Positions 1 to 6,647 of a stretch of 10,658 nt of DNA are shown here, one piece after another. A program made the position numbers and the translations under genes. Location of the stretch: assembly GCA_902782795.1 (NCBI GenBank), contig CACZOT010000413.1, forward strand, positions 1 to 10,658, in the 5' to 3' direction. Under the pieces are notes generated by a model that saw only the letters and a list, made by a program, of their open reading frames with translations, was not told the DNA's origin and ran no database searches. How positions within the stretch are numbered: position 1 is the first letter of the stretch; each line of letters begins with the position of its first letter. This stretch comes from an uncultured Eubacteriales bacterium. GTDB taxonomy: Bacteria > Bacillota > Clostridia > Christensenellales > Aristaeellaceae.

Positions 1-1499
1 GAGGAGATAGTCGCGCCGGCGACGCCGTCGATCTCGTCCGGCGCGGCGGACCCGCCGCCGGGCAGGAGCTTGAAGGCCGCAACGCTGCGTCCGGCGAACT
101 GGCCCTGGTACTTCTCCTCGCTCCACACGGAGCCCTTGCCGGGCGTTTCATGCAGGTCGGTAAAGGAGATGCCGTTGACCGTGCCGTCCGCGCTGATGCC
201 GACGGAGAGGCTGATGTTGCCCTCGTAGCCCTCGGCGCTGGTCACGGCGACGGCCCAGCCGAGCGTTTCGCCGTTTTCGTCCTTGCCCTCCACGGCCTGG
301 TCGATGGTGACGCGGCCGAAGGAGGAGCCGTAGACCTGGCCCTTCACCTCTTCCGCCGCGGGCACAGCCGCGAATTCCACCGCGCCGGGCACGACGGTCT
401 GGTAGGCAGCCCAGGCGGCCTTCTCCTTCTGCTCGGCGATGGTGTCCGCCGTCATGGAGTACACGCCCGAGAGTGCCACGCCCGCGATCAGCACGATGAT
501 GCCCAGGGCGATCACCGGCCGCGGGATGCGCTGGAAGAAGGGCTTGAGGGCCTCGCCCGCCTGCAGGCGCAGGGCCTTCTTGCGGAAGGCGTAGGGCTTG
601 GAGATGATGTAGGTATCGATCAGCGGCACGAACAGGTTGGCGATGATGATCGAATAGCTGAAGGAATCCGCCGCGCTGCCGTAGATGCGGAACAGCGCGC
701 CCAGCACGCCGATCAGCACGCCGTAGACCGTCTGGCCCAGGCGGCTGACGGGGCTGGTGACGTAGTCGGTCGCCATGAAGAAGGCGCCGAGCACCACGCC
801 GCCGCCGCACAGATGCGCCGCGAGGAACCTCGGGTCGAAGCCCTGGCCGCCGAACAGGCCCATGAACAGCGTGAACGCTCCCAGGACCGAGAAGCAGATC
901 TGCCCGTGGATGATATCCAGAGACCAAAGGAACAATCCGCCGATGAGCAGCGCCAAAATCGAGGAGCCGATGACGCCGGAGGACAGGCCCAGGAACATCT
1001 GCGTGATGTTCACGGCCTTGCCTGCGGCCAGCTCCGCGATGGGCGTGGCGGCGGAGACGCCGTCCACCGTGAAGCGCGTCATGGAATTGCTGAAGGAGAT
1101 CAGCAGGAAGCAGCGCGCCGCGAGGGCCGGGTTCACGAAGTTCTTGCCCAGGCCGCCGAAGCAGCACTTCACCACCAGGATCGCGAACACGGAGCCGATT
1201 ACCGGCTCGAACAGGGGCGTGTCCGGAGAAAGCGTCAGGGCCAGCATGAGGCCGGTGACGATGGCGCTGCCGTCCTTCCAGGTATCCGGCTTATGGCAGA
1301 GCCGGTCGAAGAGGAACTCCGTGCCCACCGCCGAGGCGATGGACAGCAGGATGATCCACAGGGCGTTCCAGCCGTACACGAACACGCCCACGAGCGCCGC
1401 GGGCAGGAGCGAGAGCGCCACCGTGTGCATGATGAACCGGGTGGTCCATCTGTCGCGCACGTGCGGGCCGGAGGAAAGATTCAGGGCTTGACTCATCAT
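1..1499 (-). CDS. rnfD/rnfG: RnfD-RnfG fusion, electron transport complex membrane subunit (3' end beyond window)
   Basis: Translating the minus strand from the ATG at 1499-1497 gives 499 codons with no stop before the left edge. Residues 1 to about 305 read as RnfD: several membrane helices, the GLGKNFVNPALAAR stretch (116-129), the flavin-transfer motif DGVSAAT (146-152, with Thr152 the likely covalent FMN site), MATDYVTSPVSR (242-253) and ANLFVPLIDTY near 287-297. A basic linker (about 300-325) follows, then one hydrophobic helix (about 329-346). After that comes an RnfG-like extracytoplasmic FMN-binding domain with ETPGKGS (450-456) and a second flavinylation motif DGVAGAT (491-497, Thr497). 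RnfD and RnfG are normally separate genes, so this is a fusion. Both carry covalent FMN and pass electrons within the ion-pumping Rnf complex. The start overlaps the rnfC stop (ATGA), with GGAGGT five bases upstream. A second ATG follows directly and is equally possible. The C-terminus lies outside the window. Confidence 0.93.
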   Translation of the reverse strand, partial: MMSQALNLSSGPHVRDRWTTRFIMHTVALSLLPAALVGVFVYGWNALWIILLSIASAVGTEFLFDRLCHKPDTWKDGSAIVTGLMLALTLSPDTPLFEPVIGSVFAILVVKCCFGGLGKNFVNPALAARCFLLISFSNSMTRFTVDGVSAATPIAELAAGKAVNITQMFLGLSSGVIGSSILALLIGGLFLWSLDIIHGQICFSVLGAFTLFMGLFGGQGFDPRFLAAHLCGGGVVLGAFFMATDYVTSPVSRLGQTVYGVLIGVLGALFRIYGSAADSFSYSIIIANLFVPLIDTYIISKPYAFRKKALRLQAGEALKPFFQRIPRPVIALGIIVLIAGVALSGVYSMTADTIAEQKEKAAWAAYQTVVPGAVEFAAVPAAEEVKGQVYGSSFGRVTIDQAVEGKDENGETLGWAVAVTSAEGYEGNISLSVGISADGTVNGISFTDLHETPGKGSVWSEEKYQGQFAGRSVAAFKLLPGGGSAAPDEIDGVAGATIS

Positions 1500-2845
1500 T
1501 TGGCACCTCCCGCCTGCGCGGCGCGCTTGCGCGCCATGATCTCGGCCTTGGCCTGCTTGAACATCTGCGTGAGGGGCCGCTTGGCCGGACAGATGTAGGT
1601 GCAGGAGCCGCAGGCCACGCACTCCAGGCCGTAGAGCTTTTTCTCGTAGCGCTCGTAGTTCTTGTCCTCGGCGGCTTCGCTGAGCAGCTGCGGAAGCAGC
1701 CCCGCCGGGCAGACCGTGGTGCAGCGGCCGCAGTGCAGGCAGGCCGTGGCCTTCGCCTCGGACGCTTCCACGCCGTCCTCGCGCAGCATGGTAATGCCGT
1801 TGGTGGTCTTCTGCACGTGCACGTTCAGGCTCGCCACGGCGAAGCCCATCATCGGGCCTCCGGAGAGGACCTTCTTCGCGCCGGGCTCGGTCTGGCCGCC
1901 GCAGGCGTCCACGAGCTCCTGGAAGCAAGTGCCGTCGCGCACGATGAAGTTGCTGGGCTGGCGGACCGCGTCGCCGGAGACGGTGAGCACATGGCTAAAC
2001 AGCGGCTCGTTGTGGGCCACGGCGCGCTCCACGGCGAAGATCGTGCCCACGTTGTCCACAACGCACCCCACGTCCGCGGGGAGCTTGGCCACGGGGTAAT
2101 CGATCCCCGCGACGACGGAGATCAGGTTATGCTCGCCGCCCTGGGGGTACTTGGTCTTCAGGGCCACGACCTCCAGATCCTTCGCGGCGCCGACCGCCGC
2201 GCGCATGGCGGCGAGGGCCTCGGGCTTGTTGTCCTCTATGCAGATATAGCCCTTCGCGTTGGGGAAGAGCCGCAGCATCAGCCGCATGCCCGCCACGATG
2301 GCCGGGCCCTGCGTGCGCATGAGCTGATCGTTGCAGGTGAGGTAGGGCTCGCACTCGGCGCCGTTGGCGATGAGATAGCGGATGGCGGCCGGGTCGCGCG
2401 GCTTGAGCTTGACGTGGGTCGGGAAGCCAGCGCCGCCCAGGCCGACGATGCCGGCCTTCTGGATGCGCGCGAGGATCTCCTCGTTGGAGATGTCCTTCAC
2501 GTCCTCCTCCTTGCCCAGGCCCTCCACGGGCGTGAACAGGCCGTCGTTCTCCACGACGACGCACTCGGCCATGGCGCCGGAGATGATGCGGCGCTTCTCC
2601 ACGGCCTTCACCGTGCCCGAGCAGGAGCAGATGACGTTGGCGGAAACGTAGCCGTCCGCCTCGCCGATCACCTGGCCCACGCGCACGGGGTCGTTCTTCT
2701 TGACCACGGCCTTGGCCGGCTTGCCGATATGCTGGGCAAGCGGGAAGACCATCTCCCCCTTGGGGTCGAACAAACGCAGCGGCGCATGGCAGCTGAGCTC
2801 CTTCTGCTCGCTGGGATGCACCCCGCCGCGGAACGTGACATGCAT
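1496..2845 (-). CDS. rnfC: RnfC, NADH/FMN-binding Fe-S subunit of the Rnf complex
   Basis: This 449-residue protein is the peripheral Rnf subunit thought to exchange electrons with NAD(H) and link to the membrane flavoproteins. The N-terminus (MHVTFRGGVHP) and the flavodoxin-like loop VGLGGAGFPTHVKL (134-147) match RnfC, followed by NGAECEPYLTCND (161-173) and YPQGGEHNLI (233-242). Two 4Fe-4S motifs sit near the C-terminus: C369-x2-C372-x2-C375-x3-C379-P and C409-x2-C412-x2-C415-x3-C419-P. The length is typical of clostridial RnfC proteins, which lack the long repeat tail of the gammaproteobacterial ones. The start at 2845 is chosen because AGGAGG lies eight bases upstream and the family N-terminus begins there. 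The frame stays open further upstream but crosses the promoter. It is the first gene of the operon and overlaps rnfD/rnfG by four bases, which suggests translational coupling. Confidence 0.95.
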   Translation of the reverse strand: MHVTFRGGVHPSEQKELSCHAPLRLFDPKGEMVFPLAQHIGKPAKAVVKKNDPVRVGQVIGEADGYVSANVICSCSGTVKAVEKRRIISGAMAECVVVENDGLFTPVEGLGKEEDVKDISNEEILARIQKAGIVGLGGAGFPTHVKLKPRDPAAIRYLIANGAECEPYLTCNDQLMRTQGPAIVAGMRLMLRLFPNAKGYICIEDNKPEALAAMRAAVGAAKDLEVVALKTKYPQGGEHNLISVVAGIDYPVAKLPADVGCVVDNVGTIFAVERAVAHNEPLFSHVLTVSGDAVRQPSNFIVRDGTCFQELVDACGGQTEPGAKKVLSGGPMMGFAVASLNVHVQKTTNGITMLREDGVEASEAKATACLHCGRCTTVCPAGLLPQLLSEAAEDKNYERYEKKLYGLECVACGSCTYICPAKRPLTQMFKQAKAEIMARKRAAQAGGAK

Positions 2846-2944
2846 GGACTTCGCCTCCTTGAATGAAAAAACGAAGCGAGGATTTCCCCCGGGAACCGCC
2901 CCCGGCGCGCATGCGGACATACCCGCCGACGATGGCATATACCA
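2846..2944 (-). promoter_or_regulatory. rnfC 5' leader, GC-rich
   Basis: From the predicted transcription start near 2944 to the rnfC ATG there are about 99 bases. On the RNA strand there are small possible stems (GCGGG/UCCGC, CCGGG/CCCGG), then a run of six U (2866-2871) and the AGGAGG ribosome binding site. I do not recognise a known riboswitch. The stems are short, and calling this an attenuator would be speculation. Confidence 0.3.
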
Positions 2945-2950
2945 ACCATA

Positions 2951-2979
2951 ACTGTACCACAGAATGCAACCCTTGTAAA
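2951..2979 (-). promoter_or_regulatory. sigma-A-type promoter for the rnf operon
   Basis: On the minus strand the -35 box is TTTACA (2974-2979) and the -10 box is TACAGT (2951-2956), separated by exactly 17 bases. A TGG directly before the -10 box makes it an extended -10. The -35 box matches five of six consensus bases and the -10 box four of six. Transcription would start near 2944. This is the best promoter candidate upstream of rnfC, and it lies inside the otherwise over-long open frame, which supports the shorter rnfC start. Confidence 0.6.
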
Positions 2980-2981
2980 CG

Positions 2982-2996
2982 GTTTTTGCGAAAAAC
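2982..2996. repeat. Small inverted repeat just upstream of the rnf -35 box
   Basis: GTTTTT and AAAAAC form a perfect 6-base inverted repeat around GCG. It ends three bases from the rnf -35 box, a position where an operator could sit. I cannot assign it to a regulator. It does not match the Rex operator pattern that I know for redox control. Confidence 0.35.
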
Positions 2997-3010
2997 TGCG
3001 CATCCTGTCG

Positions 3011-3030
3011 GCCCGGATGCCCTTCCGGGC
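3011..3030. repeat. Hairpin-forming inverted repeat in the divergent spacer
   Basis: GCCCGGA and TCCGGGC form a perfect 7-base inverted repeat with a 6-base spacer. It lies between the two divergent promoters, upstream of both predicted transcription starts, so it probably acts, if at all, as a DNA site. No T-tract follows on either strand, so it is not a usual terminator. The rest of the spacer between about 3031 and 3103 shows nothing I can name. Confidence 0.4.
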
Positions 3031-3103
3031 GCGCGAGGCGCTCCCCCTTATGGAAGGAAGGCCGGGCGGAAAAGTGAAGTTCCTGTTTATCCGGCCCGAG
3101 GCA

Positions 3104-3132
3104 TTGCATATTCCAATTCTTACCTATATAAT
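3104..3132 (+). promoter_or_regulatory. sigma-A-type promoter for the small protein and MATE genes
   Basis: The -35 box is TTGCAT (3104-3109), then a 17-base spacer and a perfect TATAAT -10 box (3127-3132). Transcription would start near 3139, leaving a leader of about 29 bases. The AGGGAGG ribosome binding site at 3151-3157 lies ten bases before the ATG at 3168. The GGAG within it can pair weakly with CTCC just after it. Confidence 0.75.
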
Positions 3133-3167
3133 GGGAATAGCGTTCTGAAAAGGGAGGTCCTCCGCGC

Positions 3168-3386
3168 ATGGCCCTGTTCGCGAAAAAGCCGAAACCGGCC
3201 GTTTACGACCTTGAGCGCCTCGTGCCCGTGATCCGCAAAAGCATATGCACCGGGGAGGCGGTCGCCGCCTTCCGGGAGAAGGAAAGCGGCCGCCTGCACG
3301 AAGTCATGCTGCTGAAGGACGAGCGCGACCTGGCCGATTTCCGCCGCCAGTACGGCATCACGGAGCCCATCGAGACCATCTACTGA
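3168..3386 (+). CDS. Small conserved-type protein of unknown function, 72 residues
   Basis: This is a soluble, charged 72-residue protein with a lysine-rich start (MALFAKKPKP), no signal peptide and no membrane segment. The central part PVIRKSICTGEAVAAF (20-35) and the end QYGITEPIETIY (61-72) look like a compact folded domain. There is one cysteine (Cys27). I have an impression of similar short proteins in Clostridia carrying a PVIRSSICTGE-like motif, but I know of no established function. The start is well supported by AGGGAGG and a strong promoter close upstream. Its stop lies 24 bases before the MATE gene on the same strand, so the two are probably cotranscribed. Its codon use matches its neighbours. 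The strong promoter and ribosome binding site argue that it is real and well expressed. Confidence 0.85.
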   Translation: MALFAKKPKPAVYDLERLVPVIRKSICTGEAVAAFREKESGRLHEVMLLKDERDLADFRRQYGITEPIETIY

Positions 3387-3410
3387 CGAAAGGAACCGTT
3401 CCGATCGACA

Positions 3411-4769
3411 ATGAGTATACGTAACGAAGTCGATATGACCCACGGCCCCCTGGCAAAAAAGATCATCCTCTTTGCCCTGCCCCTGGCCTTCTCGAGCATG
3501 CTGCAGCAGCTCTTCAACGCCGCGGACCTCGCGGTCGTCGGGCGGTTCGCCACCTCGCAGGCCATGGCGGCGGTGGGCTCGAACGCCTCGGTGATCAGCC
3601 TGCTGGTGAACCTCTTTACCGGGCTGTCCGTCGGCGCGAACGTGGTGGTCGCGAATCTCCTGGGCGCGGGCAAGCGCGAGCGGGTGAACGACGCAGTGCA
3701 CACGGTCATGGCCGTGGCGGGGATCACGGGCTTCCTGGTCCTGGCGCTGGGGCTGATCGTCGCCAACCCTATTCTTTCGCTCATGGGCGCTCCGGAGGAC
3801 GTCATCGGCCTGGCCTCGGTGTATCTGCGCATCTACTTCCTGGGCATGCCGGCCATCATGCTCTACAACTTCGGCGCGGCCATCCTCCGTTCCCGCGGGG
3901 ACAGCCGCCGGCCGGTCTTCGCGCTGACGCTGGCGGGCGTGGTGAACGTGCTGCTGAACCTGCTGTTCGTGGCGGTGTTCCACCTGCACGTCATCGGCGT
4001 GGCCCTGGCGACCGTGCTCTCCAACTGCCTGAGCGGCGGCCTGGTGGTGTTCTTCCTCATGAACGAAGAAGGCGAGTTCCGCCTCGAGCCGCGCCGCCTG
4101 CGCATCCGGGCGGACATCCTCCGGGACGTGGTCCGCATCGGCCTGCCCGCGGGGCTGCAGCGCACGGTGTTCTCCATCTCCAACGTGGTGATCCAATCCG
4201 CCGTGAACAGCTTCGGCTCGGCCTGCATCGCGGGCATGACGGCGGCGCAGAACCTGGATTTCATCTCCTTCTGCCTGATCTCCTCCTTCGACCAGACCTG
4301 CACCACCTTCACCTCGCAGAATTACGGCGCGAAAGAGCCGGAGCGCTGCAAGAAGGTCTGGCGGCTCTCCATGGGCCTGGGCCTGGCGGCGGACTTCGTC
4401 CTCCTGGGGGCGATCCTCCTTCTGCGGCACCAGCTCATCGGCATCTTCACGACCGATCCGGAGGTCGCCCGGTTCGCCATGATCCGCATCCGCTACGCCG
4501 CGTGCGTGCATTTCCTCTGCGCCACCTATGAGATCACCGCGGGCGCGCTGCGCGGCATGAACCGCTCCATCGTGCCGGCGCTGATCTCGCTGATGGGCAC
4601 CTGCGCGGTGCGGCTGTTGTACGTGATCTTCGTCTTCCCCCATTTCGGCACGCCCCAGGCGCTGATCCTCGTCTACCCCATCACCTGGATCATCACCGGC
4701 GTCGCCATGAACACAGCCTACTTCATCGAACGCAACCGATTGTTTCTTGCCATGGAGCATGGGCAATGA
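3411..4769 (+). CDS. MATE family efflux transporter
   Basis: This 452-residue integral membrane protein has about twelve hydrophobic segments in two halves, the normal MATE size and plan. MATE proteins expel drugs or other cationic compounds in exchange for Na+ or H+. Family signs include the N-terminal DMTHGPLAKKI (8-18), LQQLFNAADLAVVGRF (31-46) in the first helix region, LRSRGDSRRP (159-168) in a cytoplasmic loop, GLPAGLQ (244-250) opening the second half, and SQNYGAKEPERC (302-313), which repeats the role of ANLLGAGKRERV (81-92) in the first half. The start at 3411 fits the family, but the nearest AGGA-type site (3391-3394) is 16 bases away, so translation may depend on coupling with the gene before it. 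A later ATG at 3435 is possible and has no better site. The substrate cannot be read from sequence. Confidence 0.93.
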   Translation: MSIRNEVDMTHGPLAKKIILFALPLAFSSMLQQLFNAADLAVVGRFATSQAMAAVGSNASVISLLVNLFTGLSVGANVVVANLLGAGKRERVNDAVHTVMAVAGITGFLVLALGLIVANPILSLMGAPEDVIGLASVYLRIYFLGMPAIMLYNFGAAILRSRGDSRRPVFALTLAGVVNVLLNLLFVAVFHLHVIGVALATVLSNCLSGGLVVFFLMNEEGEFRLEPRRLRIRADILRDVVRIGLPAGLQRTVFSISNVVIQSAVNSFGSACIAGMTAAQNLDFISFCLISSFDQTCTTFTSQNYGAKEPERCKKVWRLSMGLGLAADFVLLGAILLLRHQLIGIFTTDPEVARFAMIRIRYAACVHFLCATYEITAGALRGMNRSIVPALISLMGTCAVRLLYVIFVFPHFGTPQALILVYPITWIITGVAMNTAYFIERNRLFLAMEHGQ

Positions 4770-4775
4770 TATAAT
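4747..4775 (+). promoter_or_regulatory. Promoter embedded in the 3' end of the MATE gene, for the ABC pair
   Basis: TTGCCA (4747-4752) matches five of six -35 consensus bases. A 17-base spacer leads to a perfect TATAAT (4770-4775), preceded by TGA, which gives an extended -10. The -35 box lies inside the last MATE codons, and the TG of the extended -10 is part of the MATE stop codon. The start of transcription would be near 4782, with a leader of about 38 bases and a GAGGA ribosome binding site at 4811-4815. Confidence 0.75.
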
Positions 4776-4819
4776 CGATATTCGCGGGCGTCAAAAAACG
4801 ACTATAGTGTGAGGAACAT

Positions 4820-6646
4820 ATGCAGGAACAGGAAAAGCAGCGCACTCTCCCCTACTTTGGCATCCCCAAGGTGCTCCCCTACGCGAAAAAGTACCGCTGG
4901 AAGATCCTCTTCATGGTGTTTTTGGGGATCCTCTCCAGCCTGATCGATTCCATCTACCCGCTGTTCAACCAGCACATCATCAACCATAACCTGGCCAACC
5001 GCACCGGCGACACCCTCTGGACGGTGGCGATCCTCTACGCCCTTGTGCTGGCCTTCCAGGTTTGGAACAACTACTATTCCTCCTATATGTGCTCGAGGAT
5101 GGAGCTGTGGGTGAACCGGGACCTTCGCAACGCCGCCTTCAATCACCTTCAGACCCTCACCTTCGATTACTTCAACCGCAACTCCGTCGGCTACATCCAC
5201 GCCCGCGTGATGAGCGATTCCGGCCGCATCGGCGAACTGGTCTCCTGGCGGCTGATGGATTTCGTCTGGAGCGGGGCCTACGTCGTGTGCGTCATGGCGG
5301 TCATGCTGGCGACGAACCTGCGCCTGGCCCTCCTGGTGCTGGCGCTGGTGCCCGTGGCGACGGTGATCGTCACCTTCTTCCGCCGCAAGCTCATCCGCCA
5401 GAACCGCCGCATCCGCGAATTGAACTCCACCATCACCAGCGATTTCAACGAAGGCATCACCGGCGTGCGCGCCATCAAGACGCTGAACGTCGAGGACCGC
5501 ATGAACGGCGATTTCCACCGGGACACCCTGGCCATGAAAAAGGAATCCGTCTCCGCGGCGCGCACGAGCACGCTCCTGGCGGTGACGGTCTCCTTCCTCT
5601 CCTCCGCGGCTCTGGCCGTGGTCCTCTGGAAGGGCGGGCGGCTGACGCAGGAGGCCGTGCTCCAGCTGGGCACCCTCTCCGTGTTCATGACCTACGCCAT
5701 CAGCATCATGGATCCGCTCTGGAACGTCATCTCCGTCCTCACCGCTCTGACCACAATCCAGGTCAACATCGAGCGCTTCACCACCCTGATGGAAACGGAA
5801 TCCAGCGTGGTGGACACGCCCGAAGTCATCGAAAAATACGGCGACAGCTTCAATCCCAAAAAGGAGAACTGGGAAGACCTGAACGGCCGCGTGGAGTTCT
5901 GCGACGTGACGTTCCAGTACCCGGACGGCGACGAGCCGGTCCTGGAGCACTTCAACCTGGTGGTGCCGGAGGGCTCCTCCGTGGCCATCGTGGGCGAGAC
6001 AGGCGCGGGCAAATCCACCCTGGTGAACCTGATCTGCCGCTTCTACGAGCCCACCGAGGGCCGCGTCCTCATCGACGGACGCGACGCCCGCGAGCGCTCC
6101 CAGCTCTGGCTGCACAGCCACATCGGCTATGTCCTCCAGACGCCGCACCTCTTCTCCGGCTCCGTGCGCGAGAACCTGCGCTACGGCAAGCCCGAGGCCA
6201 CCGACGAGGAGATCTGGAACGCCCTGCGCCTCGTGGCGGCGGACAAGGTCGTCGAGCGCATGGACAAGGGCCTGGACAGCGACGTCGGGGAAGGCGGCGG
6301 TATGCTCTCCTCGGGCGAGAGGCAGCTGCTCTCCTTCGCGCGCGCCATCCTGGCCGATCCGCGCATCCTCGTGCTGGACGAGGCCACCAGCTCGGTCGAC
6401 ACCGTCACCGAGAAGGCCATCCAGCAGGCCATCGCCACAGTCACGGCGGGCCGCACCTCCTTCATGATCGCCCACCGCCTCTCCACCGTCGTGGACGCGG
6501 ACACCATCCTCGCCGTGCGCGACGGCAAGATCGTCGAGCAGGGCAACCACAGGGAGCTCATGGCGAAAAAGGGCTATTATTGGGAGCTCTTCACCAGGCA
6601 GTACGACGACATGGCGGTCGATCTGGCCATGTCCCAGGAGCGGTAA
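4820..6646 (+). CDS. ABC exporter half-transporter, subunit with the catalytic Walker B
   Basis: This 608-residue protein joins an N-terminal six-helix exporter domain (about 30-325) to a C-terminal ATPase. The ATPase shows Walker A GETGAGKST (392-400), the Q-loop Gln440 in YVLQTPHLFSG, the signature LSSGERQ (496-502), Walker B ILVLDE (516-521) with catalytic Glu521, and the H-loop His552 in IAHRLST. The signature differs from the usual LSGGQ, while Walker B is normal. This is the pattern of one half of a heterodimeric exporter such as TM287/288, LmrCD or BmrCD. About 20 extra residues, rich in Lys, Asn and Glu, lie between the membrane and ATPase domains (about 339-360). The gene has its own promoter and ends one base before its partner. 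The exported compound is unknown; drugs, lipids or peptides are all possible. Confidence 0.94.
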   Translation: MQEQEKQRTLPYFGIPKVLPYAKKYRWKILFMVFLGILSSLIDSIYPLFNQHIINHNLANRTGDTLWTVAILYALVLAFQVWNNYYSSYMCSRMELWVNRDLRNAAFNHLQTLTFDYFNRNSVGYIHARVMSDSGRIGELVSWRLMDFVWSGAYVVCVMAVMLATNLRLALLVLALVPVATVIVTFFRRKLIRQNRRIRELNSTITSDFNEGITGVRAIKTLNVEDRMNGDFHRDTLAMKKESVSAARTSTLLAVTVSFLSSAALAVVLWKGGRLTQEAVLQLGTLSVFMTYAISIMDPLWNVISVLTALTTIQVNIERFTTLMETESSVVDTPEVIEKYGDSFNPKKENWEDLNGRVEFCDVTFQYPDGDEPVLEHFNLVVPEGSSVAIVGETGAGKSTLVNLICRFYEPTEGRVLIDGRDARERSQLWLHSHIGYVLQTPHLFSGSVRENLRYGKPEATDEEIWNALRLVAADKVVERMDKGLDSDVGEGGGMLSSGERQLLSFARAILADPRILVLDEATSSVDTVTEKAIQQAIATVTAGRTSFMIAHRLSTVVDADTILAVRDGKIVEQGNHRELMAKKGYYWELFTRQYDDMAVDLAMSQER

Positions 6647-6647
6647 T

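Noticed and set aside
150..1598. Long plus-strand frame opposite rnfD/rnfG
   Set aside because: It has composition typical of a GC-rich shadow frame and no recognisable domain. The minus strand encodes clear Rnf motifs.
3011..3030. Hairpin considered as a terminator
   Set aside because: No T-tract follows on either strand, and no transcript is expected to end there.
2846..3169. Upstream extension of the rnfC frame by 108 codons
   Set aside because: It crosses the rnf promoter and the opposite promoter, has no family similarity, and the ATG at 2845 has a well-placed ribosome binding site and the known RnfC N-terminus.
3120..4766. Long minus-strand frame opposite the MATE gene
   Set aside because: It has a low-complexity, charge-rich composition, no motifs and no ribosome binding site. 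The MATE gene on the other strand is clear.
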